From contig CAWCCX010000018.1 in NCBI GenBank assembly GCA_963794155.1, positions 62,001 through 126,000 of the forward strand: DNA of 64,000 bases, read 5' to 3'. A model generated the notes under the pieces. That model was not told where the DNA came from. It worked only from the letters and a program-made list of their open reading frames with translations, and did no database searches. Positions 42,448 through 50,808 of the stretch are shown in pieces. Position 1 is the first letter of the stretch. The number at the start of each line of letters is the position of its first letter. This DNA comes from Roseiarcus sp963794155 (GTDB lineage Bacteria; Pseudomonadota; Alphaproteobacteria; Rhizobiales; Beijerinckiaceae). Made by a program: the position numbers and the translations under genes.

Positions 42448-43467
42448 TCACCTTATCGGCGGGGCGTATTGGAGGCCGCCCTTGTCCCAGAGCGCGTTCA
42501 GGCCGCGGCGGATCTTGATCGGCGAGCCTTCGCCCACGTTGCGCTCGAACAATTCGCCGTAATTGCCGACCGCCTTGATGATCCGATAGGCCCAATCGTT
42601 GGTGAGGCCGAGCCCCTTGCCGAAATCGCCCTCGACGCCGAGCAGCCTGCGGATCGCCGGGTTGTCGGATTTGAGCTTCTCGTCGACGTTGGCCTGCGTC
42701 ACGCCGAGCTCTTCGGCGGTGAGGAGCGCGTAATGGGTCCATTGCACGATCTCAAACCACTGGATGTCGTCCTTGCGCACCGAGGGGCCCAGCGGCTCCT
42801 TGGAGATGATCTCGGGCAGCACGACATGGTCGTCCGGGACCGACATCTTGAGCCGTTCGGAATAGAGGCCCGACGCGTCGGTCGTGTACGCGTCGCAGCG
42901 GCCGGAGTCGTAGGCCTTGGTCGCCTCGTCGTCGGTCGCGAACACGACTGCCTCGAGCTTCATGTTGTTGGCGCGGAAATAGTCGGCGAGGTTGAGCTCG
43001 GTCGTCGTCCCCTGCTGGACGCAGACCGAGGCGCCGTCGAGCTTCAGAGCCGAATCGACGCCGAGCTTCTTGCGCACCATGAATCCCTGGCCGTCGTAAT
43101 AATTGACGCCGGTGAAGAACATGCCGCCCGTCTCGCGCGATAGCGTCCAGGTGGTGTTGCGGATGAGGACGTCGATCTCGCCCGAGGCCAGGATCGTCGG
43201 CCGGTCCTTGGCGTTGATCGGCAGGAATTTGACCTTGCTCGGATCGTTGAAGATCGCGGCGGCGATGGCCCGGCACTCGTCGACGTCGAGGCCCTTGTAA
43301 ACCCCCTGATCGTCAGGCAGGCCGAAGCCGGCGAGGCCCGGATTGGCGCCGCAGATCAATTGGCCCCGCGCCTTGACCTGATCGAGCGTGCCGGCGCTGG
43401 CGGAAAGGGCGGCCCCGACGCCGAACGCCGCGCCGATGAGCCAGGCAATATGCGATCGCATGGACAA
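42448..43467 (-). CDS. Amino acid ABC transporter binding protein (AapJ-like)
   Basis: This 339-residue protein has a signal peptide (HIAWLIGAAFGVGAALSASA, cleavage near ASAG) and the SBP_bac_3 domain of the AapJ/BztA type: LDQVKARGQLICGANPGLAGFG, GVYKGLDVDECRAIAAAIF, VLIRNTTWTLSRETGGMFFTG and YDGQGFMVRKKLG. It would bind L-amino acids in the periplasm for import. The usual aapQMP permease and ATPase genes are not beside it, so it works with a complex encoded elsewhere or was copied alone. The spacing to the cyclase gene upstream of its stop is 74 bases. Confidence 0.93.
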   Translation of the reverse strand: MSMRSHIAWLIGAAFGVGAALSASAGTLDQVKARGQLICGANPGLAGFGLPDDQGVYKGLDVDECRAIAAAIFNDPSKVKFLPINAKDRPTILASGEIDVLIRNTTWTLSRETGGMFFTGVNYYDGQGFMVRKKLGVDSALKLDGASVCVQQGTTTELNLADYFRANNMKLEAVVFATDDEATKAYDSGRCDAYTTDASGLYSERLKMSVPDDHVVLPEIISKEPLGPSVRKDDIQWFEIVQWTHYALLTAEELGVTQANVDEKLKSDNPAIRRLLGVEGDFGKGLGLTNDWAYRIIKAVGNYGELFERNVGEGSPIKIRRGLNALWDKGGLQYAPPIR

Positions 43468-43633
43468 ATCTCCCGAGTTTTTTGGGCATGGCGTTCCGGC
43501 GCCCGCCCGCGTCGATGCAAGCTGGCCCCATAGTCGGGATAGCCGAACCTGGAAGTCAATCGGCTGCCATGGGCGGACGAACCATGCTAGGCAACCGGCA
43601 AGACAACCTCAATTCAGACCCCGAACCACGCCG

Positions 43634-44821
43634 ATGGCCAAGCTTACCGATGAAACGCGCGCCAGCTTGAGGCGCAGCTCGCGCCTGGTGAATCTCGGCC
43701 GCGACGTCGAGCAGTCGCACGGGTTTGTCAACCTGCCGCCGTTTCGGGGCTCCACCGTGCTCTACCCGGACGTCGAAACTCTGAAAAAAGGCGCGCAACG
43801 CTACACTTACGGCAGGCGCGGCACGCCGACCACGCAGGCTCTCTCCTCGGCCTGGACCGATCTTTGCGGCGCCGCGGGAACCATGCTCGTTCCGTCCGGA
43901 ATCGCCGCGATCACGGCCGCGCTAATGGCGACGCTAAATGCCGGCGATCACCTGCTGATGAGCAATTCCGTCTACGGGCCCTCTCGCGCCCTCGCCAATG
44001 CGACGCTGAAGCGCCTGGGAATTGAGACCGAGTACTACGATCCTCGCATCGGCGCGGGGATCGCAGCGCTGATGCGCCGGAACACCACAACGGTCTTCGC
44101 CGAGTCGCCGGGCTCGGAGACGTTCGAGGTCCAGGACGTCCCGGCGATCGCCGCAGCGGCCCACGCCCGCGGCGCCTGCCTCATTCTGGACAACACTTGG
44201 GCGACCCCGCTCTTCTTCCCCCCGCACGCGCATGGAGTCGACATTGCGATCGAGGCGGGCACCAAATATCTCTCCGGCCACGCCGACCTCCTGCTCGGCC
44301 TCGTCTCCGCCAATCGCGAATGGTTCGAGCGGCTGCGTCGAAGCACCGAAATGCTGGGGATTCCGGCGGGCCCGGAGGACGTGTTCCTCGCGCTTCGCGG
44401 CCTGCGCACAATGGAGCTTCGCCTGCGCGAGGCGGAACGACAGGGCCTCGCGCTTGCCCGGTGGCTCTCCGGCCGCCCGGAGGTTCTGCGCGTCATCCAC
44501 CCCGCCCTGCCCGATCACCCGGATCACGCGATCTGGAAGCGCGACTTCTCCGGCTCTTCAGGACTGTTCTCGATTGTGCTCAAGCCCGTCTCGGACGCAG
44601 CGGTCGCCGCCATGCTCGACGGCCTCGAACTGTTCGGCCTCGGCTATTCGTGGGCCGGTTTTGAGAGCCTCGTCGTCCCGTTCGACTGCACGCCCCGCCG
44701 CACCGCGACCCGCTTCGCGCCCGGCGGGCCGCCGGTGCGGTTCAGCGTCGGCCTCGAAGACATCGAGGACCTCAAGGCGGACCTCGACCGCGGCTTTCAG
44801 CGTCTCAAAGCGACGGTCTGA
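43634..44821 (+). CDS. metC: Cystathionine beta-lyase (Cys/Met PLP family)
   Basis: The enzyme cleaves cystathionine to homocysteine, pyruvate and ammonia in methionine synthesis. This 395-residue form starts at ATG 43634 (MAKLTDETRASL). Landmarks are YTYGRRGTPTTQALSSAW, LVPSGIAAITAAL, NSVYGPSRALANATLKRLG, LILDNTWATPLFFPP, and AGTKYLSGHADLLLG with the PLP lysine. SSGLFSIVLKP and YSWAGFESLVVPFD close the fold. The variant with LPPFRGSTVLYPDV is the alphaproteobacterial MetC. The nucleoside hydrolase gene follows after five bases. An open frame upstream to 43388 is not coding. Confidence 0.93.
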   Translation: MAKLTDETRASLRRSSRLVNLGRDVEQSHGFVNLPPFRGSTVLYPDVETLKKGAQRYTYGRRGTPTTQALSSAWTDLCGAAGTMLVPSGIAAITAALMATLNAGDHLLMSNSVYGPSRALANATLKRLGIETEYYDPRIGAGIAALMRRNTTTVFAESPGSETFEVQDVPAIAAAAHARGACLILDNTWATPLFFPPHAHGVDIAIEAGTKYLSGHADLLLGLVSANREWFERLRRSTEMLGIPAGPEDVFLALRGLRTMELRLREAERQGLALARWLSGRPEVLRVIHPALPDHPDHAIWKRDFSGSSGLFSIVLKPVSDAAVAAMLDGLELFGLGYSWAGFESLVVPFDCTPRRTATRFAPGGPPVRFSVGLEDIEDLKADLDRGFQRLKATV

Positions 44822-44826
44822 CACCC

Positions 44827-45792
44827 ATGCGCAATTTCCTCATCGACACCGACACTGCCTCCGACGACGCGGTCGCGATCATGATGGCGCTCGCGGAGCC
44901 GAGCGTGCGCGTTCTCGGCCTGACCACGGTCGCCGGCAACGTCGGCCTCGAACAGGCGACCCGAAACGCGCTTCTGACTGCCGAGATCTGCAATTCCGAG
45001 GTTCCCGTCTTCGGCGGCGCCGAGAAGCCGCTGACCCGGGCGCACGAGCACGCGCATTGGTTCCACGGCAAGGACGGCCTCGGCGATCGCGGCTACCCCG
45101 CGCCCAAGCGTGCGCCCGAGCGCGAGGGCGCGGTCGACGCGATCCTGCGCCTCGCGCGGGCCGAGCCCGGCCTCACGCTCGTAACGCTTGGGCCGCTCAC
45201 CAACATCGCGCTCGCGCTCGAGCGCGACCCCAGCCTCGTTGAGAGGATCGGCCGCTGCGTGGTGATGGGCGGCGCGCCCAACTGCGAGGGCAATGTGACG
45301 CCGGCGGCGGAATACAACATCTGGGTCGATCCCGAAGCTGCGCGCGCCGTCTTCCGCTCGAAGCTTCCGATCGAGATGATCGGCTGGCACGTCTCGCGCG
45401 GTCCCTCGGTATTGCGGGACGACGAAATCGCCGCGATCGAGGCCATCGGCACGGCGAGGGCCAAATTCGCAATTCAAACGAACAGCGCCGCCCGCGAGGC
45501 CTATCGCGTCCAGACCGGCGAGGTCGGCCTCTCGCTCGCCGACCCGACCGCGATGGCGGTCGCGCTCGACCGCTCGGTCGGGCTCTCGTGGTCGCGTCAC
45601 CGGGTGGCGATCGAAAGCGAAAGCAAGCTCACCCGCGGCATGACCGTCGTCGACCGGCTAAACGTCAGCGGCGACGCCAATAACGCCGAGGTCTGGAGCG
45701 CGGCCGCCGGCGAGAGCGACGGCGCCGACATCCTCTGGACCCTCAACTCGCGCCGGTTCAAGGCTATGCTCAGGGCCGCGCTGGCGGCTTGA
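44827..45792 (+). CDS. Inosine-uridine preferring nucleoside hydrolase
   Basis: This 321-residue hydrolase splits ribonucleosides into base and ribose. The calcium-binding signature DTDTASDDAVAIMMAL sits at residues 7-22. Further motifs are TTVAGNVGLEQATRNAL, AHWFHGKDGLGD, LGPLTNIALAL, GGAPNCEGNVTPAAEYNIWVDPEAA with more ligands, and the C-terminal DPTAMAVAL. The ATG lies five bases after metC, suggesting cotranscription. Specificity for purine or pyrimidine nucleosides cannot be told. The length is normal. Confidence 0.94.
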   Translation: MRNFLIDTDTASDDAVAIMMALAEPSVRVLGLTTVAGNVGLEQATRNALLTAEICNSEVPVFGGAEKPLTRAHEHAHWFHGKDGLGDRGYPAPKRAPEREGAVDAILRLARAEPGLTLVTLGPLTNIALALERDPSLVERIGRCVVMGGAPNCEGNVTPAAEYNIWVDPEAARAVFRSKLPIEMIGWHVSRGPSVLRDDEIAAIEAIGTARAKFAIQTNSAAREAYRVQTGEVGLSLADPTAMAVALDRSVGLSWSRHRVAIESESKLTRGMTVVDRLNVSGDANNAEVWSAAAGESDGADILWTLNSRRFKAMLRAALAA

Positions 45793-45814
45793 GGTGCGAG
45801 GCGGAGGGTTTCAG

Positions 45815-47842
45815 ATGGAGGCCGGCCGCAATCTCCTCGCCGGCGAGACGTCGCCCTATCTGCTGCAGCACGCTCACAATCCGGTGCATTGGCGTCCCTG
45901 GGGCGCGGCCGCGCTGGCCGAGGCCAAGCGGCGGGATTGTCCGATCCTGCTCTCGATCGGCTACGCCGCCTGCCATTGGTGCCACGTGATGGCGCACGAG
46001 TCGTTCGAGAACGCGGAAACTGCTCGACTGATGAATGAGTTGTTCGTCAATATTAAAGTCGATCGCGAAGAGCGGCCGGACATCGACCACATCTATATGA
46101 CCGCGCTCCATGCGCTCGGCCAGCAGGGCGGATGGCCGCTGACCATGTTCCTTTCGCCGGACGGAAAGCCGATGTTAGGGGGCACCTACTGGCCGCCCGA
46201 GCCGCGCTGGGGCCGCCCCTCGTTCCGGCAGGTGCTCGAATCGGTCGATGCGTCGTGGCGGACGCGCCGCGACCAGATGGAGAGCCGCGGCGGGGTTCTC
46301 GCCGACCACCTGGCGAAGCTCGCGGAATTGAGCCCCGGGCCGGGCGTGACGCCGGCCGACCTCACCCGGATCGGCGATGCGCTCTTGAGCGCGGTCGATC
46401 CCGTTCACGGCGGCTTGCAAGGCGCGCCGAAGTTCCCCAACGCGCCGGTCTTCCGCTTCTTCTGGAACGAGATGTTCCGCCGCCACAAGCCCGCCTTCGG
46501 CGAAGCCGTGCGCGCGATGCTCGAGGCGATGAACGCAGGCGGTATCTATGACCATCTTGGCGGCGGTTACGCCCGCTATTCGACCGACGCCGAATGGCTC
46601 GTGCCGCATTTCGAGAAGATGCTGTACGACAATGCGCAAATCCTCGAGCTGATGGCTTGGGTTCATGCGCTCTGGCCGGATCCGACCTTCGCCGAGCGGG
46701 CGCATGAGACAGTTGGCTGGCTCATGCGCGAGATGCGGGTTGGCGCCGCCTTCGCCGCGTCCCTCGACGCCGACCAGGACGGCGAAGAGGGGCTGTTCTA
46801 TGTCTGGCGGAAGGAAGAGATCGACGCTGCGCTGGGCGACGCGGCGCCGCGCTTCAACGCCGCCTACGACGTCATACGCGGGGGAAACTGGGAAGGCCGG
46901 ACGGTGCTTCGGCGCATCGGCCAACGCGGCTCGCCGGACGAAGAAGCCGGGCTCGCCGCCTCGCGCGCCAAACTGTTCGCCATCCGCGAGGCGCGCCCGA
47001 AGCCCGGCCGCGACGACAAGGTGCTGGCCGACTGGAACGGCTTCATCATCGCTGCGCTTGCGCGCGCCAGCGCCGTCTTCGGCGAGCCGGCCTGGTTTCG
47101 AGAAGCGCGCGCCGCGTTCGATTTTGTCTCGACCAGGCTTCGCGGCCCCGACGGGCGGCTTCTGCATGCCTGGCGGGAGGGACGTCCGGGCGCCCGCGCC
47201 CTGCTTGACGATTATGCCTCGATGGCCCGCGCCGCGCTCGCGCTGTTCGAGATGAGCGGCGAGCCTCGAGACCTCGACGCCGCCCGAAAGCTCGCAGGCG
47301 AGGCGTTGGACCTGTTTGGCGACGGCGCGGGCGGGATCTACCTCACCGCCAACGACGCCGCCGACGTGCCCGGAGCGCGGCCGCGCCAGTCCCACGACGG
47401 GGCGACGCCCTCTGGCGTCGGCCTGCTCGCCGAGACGTTCGTCGGCTTGTGGCATCTGACCGACGAAGCGCGCTGGCGCGAGGCGGCGGAGGCCCTCATC
47501 CGCGCGGTCTCCGGCGCGCCCGAGGGGCTCGGCGGCAGCCCGCTCACTCTGATGAGCGCCGACGTGCTTGAGCGCGGCGGCGCGATCGTCGTCGACGGGC
47601 CGCTCGATGATCCGCGCGCGCTTTCCCTCGTCTCAGTCGCGCTCCGCGCACCCGATCCGTCGCTGACCGTGTTCCGCCTTGATCGGCGCTTGTGGCCGGA
47701 CGGCTCGCCGCGCGCCGACCTGCCGCGCGCCTCCGCCCCCGCGGCGATGCTCTGTCAGGGCCAGACCTGCAGCCTGCCGGTCAGCGCGCCGGAGGCGCTT
47801 ATGGCGCTCATGGAGGCGCGGCGCGAAGCCCCGCCGGGCTGA
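45815..47842 (+). CDS. DUF255 thioredoxin-fold protein (YyaL/spermatogenesis-associated 20-like)
   Basis: This 675-residue protein has an N-terminal thioredoxin-like domain: GETSPYLLQHAHNPVHW, LLSIGYAACHWCHVMAHESF with the CxxC, VKVDREERPDID as IKVDREERPDID, and GQQGGWPLTMFLSPDGKPM. A large alpha/alpha-barrel similar to glycosidases or AGE-type epimerases follows, including GGIYDHLGGGYARYSTDAEWLVPHFEKMLYDN-like features. ATG 45815 follows GGAGGG. Widespread but biochemically unclear; a thiol-redox or sugar-related role is inferred. It lies 22 bases after the nucleoside hydrolase. Confidence 0.9.
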   Translation: MEAGRNLLAGETSPYLLQHAHNPVHWRPWGAAALAEAKRRDCPILLSIGYAACHWCHVMAHESFENAETARLMNELFVNIKVDREERPDIDHIYMTALHALGQQGGWPLTMFLSPDGKPMLGGTYWPPEPRWGRPSFRQVLESVDASWRTRRDQMESRGGVLADHLAKLAELSPGPGVTPADLTRIGDALLSAVDPVHGGLQGAPKFPNAPVFRFFWNEMFRRHKPAFGEAVRAMLEAMNAGGIYDHLGGGYARYSTDAEWLVPHFEKMLYDNAQILELMAWVHALWPDPTFAERAHETVGWLMREMRVGAAFAASLDADQDGEEGLFYVWRKEEIDAALGDAAPRFNAAYDVIRGGNWEGRTVLRRIGQRGSPDEEAGLAASRAKLFAIREARPKPGRDDKVLADWNGFIIAALARASAVFGEPAWFREARAAFDFVSTRLRGPDGRLLHAWREGRPGARALLDDYASMARAALALFEMSGEPRDLDAARKLAGEALDLFGDGAGGIYLTANDAADVPGARPRQSHDGATPSGVGLLAETFVGLWHLTDEARWREAAEALIRAVSGAPEGLGGSPLTLMSADVLERGGAIVVDGPLDDPRALSLVSVALRAPDPSLTVFRLDRRLWPDGSPRADLPRASAPAAMLCQGQTCSLPVSAPEALMALMEARREAPPG

Positions 47843-47844
47843 CG

Positions 47845-48276
47845 TCAGGCATGGGCCGCGGCGCTGTCCTCGCGCACCCACGCGAGCATGCCGATCGCCA
47901 TCGCGCCGTCAAGGAATTCGACCGGAGCCGGGTCGGCCACGATGTCGAGTGCGCCGTCGCGCAGCGCAAAGTTGCGGCCGCGAGGCGTTCCGACCCAGCC
48001 TGGAAGCCAGGCGATGTCGACGTCGGTGACGAAGCGGTTGGGGGGCTCGATCCGGTAGCGGCCGGAATAGGCGACGAGTTTTCGCCTTGGCGGCGGCGCG
48101 TCGCCGGATTGATGCGACGGCGTGATGATCGCCGCCATCCGGCCGCCCTCGTGCAGGATCAAAACTCCGCGCGGGTTTTCGCCGTACGGCAGGATCCTCT
48201 CGCCGGTGTCGACGCGCTGAAGGTAGGCCGAACGCAGGATCCACACGCCCATCAACCCGGTCGCTTTGTCGCCCAT
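47845..48276 (-). CDS. Lipocalin-like domain protein
   Basis: This 143-residue protein starts GLMGVWILRSAYLQRVDTGERI, which fits the lipocalin_5/DUF family in which GTWxLxS opens the barrel. PYGENPRGVLILHEGGRMAAII and YSGRYRIEPPNRFVTDVDI follow. Such small barrel proteins in Hyphomicrobiales have no known substrate. No signal peptide is seen, so it is cytoplasmic. It overlaps no neighbour and converges with the DUF255 gene with two bases between stops. Confidence 0.75.
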   Translation of the reverse strand: MGDKATGLMGVWILRSAYLQRVDTGERILPYGENPRGVLILHEGGRMAAIITPSHQSGDAPPPRRKLVAYSGRYRIEPPNRFVTDVDIAWLPGWVGTPRGRNFALRDGALDIVADPAPVEFLDGAMAIGMLAWVREDSAAAHA

Positions 48277-48423
48277 TGCGGTCTCCAGCGCGAAAACTGG
48301 CGCGAACTTTTATACCTGAGCCGCGTCCTCTCAGCCGCCTCGCCTGAGCCTCCGCGCCGCCTCGGCGAGTCCTCCCTTTTTTCCGTCGGCGACGGCTTCG
48401 CGGAACCGAGAATCGAATCCCGG

Positions 48424-49014
48424 TCAGCCCTTATAACCCGGCAGGTCCTCCGCCTCGGACAGGCGCGCGAGCTTCGTCGCAAGCTCGACGGCGAGTTCGA
48501 ACTGCTGCTCGATCAGCCGCCGGGTCATGAAGGTGCGAAAATAGTCGCCCCACATGAATTCCTGAAACGGCGTGTCCAGATCCTGGAACGCTTGGCCGCG
48601 CACCCGTCGCGCCAGCGTGCGCCAGACATTGTCGGTGAGGTCGCCGATCGAAGCGGGAATGGCGGCGTAAGGCCTGCGATTGCCGTCGGCGTCGATCGGC
48701 CAGCAGTAACCTTTCTGCTCCATCATTCGCCAGAACGCCTTCGGCTCGAGGCTGGACCAGTCGGCGACCCGGTCGCCGAGCACCGCCTCGGGGATTTTCA
48801 GCGACCAGAGCGCGCGCGCCAGATGATGGTGGTCGACGATATAGATTTTCTTTCCCGGCCCCAGGACATGGGGAATGGCCTTGCGCTCGAGATGGGCTTC
48901 GCGCTCGGAAGGCGTCATCGCCGCGATCTTCGCCGCGCGCTCCGCGACCTCGGACAGACCCAGCGTCAGTTGGGTCGGCCTCATATCCGCGATGGGCGCT
49001 TTGGTTACCGCCAT
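48424..49014 (-). CDS. ParB-like (ParBc_2-type) protein
   Basis: From ATG 49014, this 196-residue protein has ADMRPTQLTLGLSEVAERA followed by HVLGPGKKIYIVDHHHLARALW, the motif of the ParBc_2 putative ParB-like nuclease family. It lacks the HTH and C-terminal dimer region of true ParB, so it is not the partition protein. The rest (RVADWSSLEPKAFWRMMEQKG, DNVWRTLARRVRGQAFQ) is family-typical. The open frame reaches further left-to-right to 49998, but that part is antisense to the decarboxylase. It is divergent from the decarboxylase gene across 84 bases. Confidence 0.8.
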   Translation of the reverse strand: MAVTKAPIADMRPTQLTLGLSEVAERAAKIAAMTPSEREAHLERKAIPHVLGPGKKIYIVDHHHLARALWSLKIPEAVLGDRVADWSSLEPKAFWRMMEQKGYCWPIDADGNRRPYAAIPASIGDLTDNVWRTLARRVRGQAFQDLDTPFQEFMWGDYFRTFMTRRLIEQQFELAVELATKLARLSEAEDLPGYKG

Positions 49015-49098
49015 GGGCGCATCCAGTCTCTTTGACGCAATCGAACCGTTCGGGCGAACGGGCGCCTGCTGGGTTTCGCTAACGGACAAGGCGTTCCA

Positions 49099-50754
49099 AT
49101 GTCCAGCGTCCAGGCCGCGCCCAAGGAGACCCGGGTTGACTCGATCTCGACGAGCCTTGATGCAGGCCCCGATCCTATCCGTGTCCCCTGCCCCAATCTG
49201 CAAGGACGCAAACCCGTGTCGCCTGAAGAGTTCCGCCGCCATGGCCACCGGCTCATCGACTGGCTGGCCGACTATCATGAGAGCCTGGCTGATCGCCCCG
49301 TGATGGCCAGAACCCGGCCCGGCGAGATCCGCGATGGCTTGCCGGCCGCGCCCCCGGACCAGCCGGAGGATTTCGCGGCGGTGATCGCGGATCTCGACCG
49401 GGTTGTCCTGCCAGGTTTGACGCTCTGGCAGCATCCGCGCTTTTTCGGCTATTTCCCCGCCAACGCGTTGCCTGCGGGTATTCTCGCCGATCTTGTCAGC
49501 ACCGGATTGGGCGTGATCGGGCTCTCGTGGCAGTCGAGCCCGGCGGTGACCGAAGTCGAGGAGGTCGTGACCGACTGGCTGCGGCAGATGCTCGGACTCT
49601 CCCCGGCCTTTAGCGGGGTCATCCAGGACACCGCCTCGACCAGCACTTTGGTTGCGCTCATTTGCGCCCGCGAACGGACGACCGATTACGCGCTGGCGCG
49701 CGGCGGGTTGCAGGGCGAAGCGCGAACGCCGCGCATTTACGTGTCGGCGCACGCCCACAGTTCCGTCGACAAGGGGGCGCTGCTCGCCGGCTTCGGCCGC
49801 GACAACCTGCGGCTCGTCCCCTTCGACGGCAAATACGCGATGCGCGCCGACGTGCTGGCGGAGATGGTCGCCGAGGACGCGGCGCGCGGCGATCTCCCGT
49901 GCGCCGTTGTCGCCACAGTCGGCACGACCGCGACGACGGCCGTCGATCCGATCGCGGACATCGCCGAAGTGGCGCGGCGGCACAAAGTCTGGCTGCATGT
50001 CGACGCCGCGATGGCCGGGAGCGCGATGATCCTACCCGAATGCCGCTGGATGTGGGACGGCGTCGACGGCGCCGACTCGCTCGTGATCAATGCGCATAAG
50101 TGGCTCGGCGCGCCGTTCGACTGTTCGCTCTACTATGTGCGCGATCCTGAGCATCTGATGCGGGTGATGTCGACCAACCCAAGCTTCCTGCAGTCATCCG
50201 TCGATGGCGAGGTGAAGAACCTGCGCGACTGGGGCATCCCGCTCGGGCGCCGGTTCCGGGCGCTGAAGCTCTGGTTCGTGATCCGCGAACAGGGGGTGAG
50301 CGGACTGCAGAAGCGCTTGCGCCGGGACATCGCCAACGCCCGCCGTCTCGCGGAGCTTGTCGCAGCGGCGCCAAGCTGGCGGGTCGTGGCGCCGGTCAAT
50401 CTGCAAACGGTCTGCGTCCGCCACGAACCTGTCGGGCCCGACGGCTCGGCGCTGGATGGCGAAGCGCTCGATAAGCACACGACCCAGTGGGTCGAGGCGG
50501 TCAACCGCTCGGGCGCCGCCTACCTGACGCCCGCGATCCTCGATGGGCGCTGGATGGCTCGCGTGTCGATCGGCGCGCTGGCGACCGAAGCGGCGGACGT
50601 CGAAGCGGTCTGGGCGGCGATGCAGGCGGCGGCGGAGGAGTCAGCTATGCGGAAGCTCAGCCCTTCCGAATTGCTGGCGGAGACACGTCGGCTCGACCTC
50701 CGCACGGCGACTGACTCGGCGGCCACTATCCGGGCTGACCGGGATCAACGTTGA
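49099..50754 (+). CDS. PLP-dependent aromatic amino acid decarboxylase family enzyme
   Basis: This 551-residue group II decarboxylase removes the carboxyl of aromatic amino acids (DDC type). It has HPRFFGYFPANALPAGILAD, WQSSPAVTEVEEVVTDWLRQM, VIQDTASTSTLVALICARER, VVATVGTTATTAVDPI, WLHVDAAMAGSAMI and VINAHKWLGAPFDCSLYYV, where HK is the PLP lysine. FVIREQGVSGLQ closes the core. The C-terminal ~50 residues after AEESAMRKL are an extra low-similarity tail. It may produce phenylethylamine, tyramine or tryptamine, and the substrate is not predictable. Confidence 0.93.
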   Translation: MSSVQAAPKETRVDSISTSLDAGPDPIRVPCPNLQGRKPVSPEEFRRHGHRLIDWLADYHESLADRPVMARTRPGEIRDGLPAAPPDQPEDFAAVIADLDRVVLPGLTLWQHPRFFGYFPANALPAGILADLVSTGLGVIGLSWQSSPAVTEVEEVVTDWLRQMLGLSPAFSGVIQDTASTSTLVALICARERTTDYALARGGLQGEARTPRIYVSAHAHSSVDKGALLAGFGRDNLRLVPFDGKYAMRADVLAEMVAEDAARGDLPCAVVATVGTTATTAVDPIADIAEVARRHKVWLHVDAAMAGSAMILPECRWMWDGVDGADSLVINAHKWLGAPFDCSLYYVRDPEHLMRVMSTNPSFLQSSVDGEVKNLRDWGIPLGRRFRALKLWFVIREQGVSGLQKRLRRDIANARRLAELVAAAPSWRVVAPVNLQTVCVRHEPVGPDGSALDGEALDKHTTQWVEAVNRSGAAYLTPAILDGRWMARVSIGALATEAADVEAVWAAMQAAAEESAMRKLSPSELLAETRRLDLRTATDSAATIRADRDQR

Positions 50755-50808
50755 GGTGGCATGCCCGTTATAATTCGCCGAGAGATTCCCCGGTGAAGGA
50801 CTACAGCG

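Noticed and set aside
42900..43633. Possible SAM-type riboswitch before metC.
   Set aside because: The 166-base gap between the binding-protein and metC starts shows no recognisable SAM-II or other aptamer pattern by eye.
46175..47455. A 426-residue open frame on the minus strand.
   Set aside because: It is antisense to the DUF255 gene and has no motif of its own.
49015..49998. Extension of the ParB-like frame by over 300 residues.
   Set aside because: This part is antisense to the decarboxylase gene. Family similarity starts at ATG 49014.
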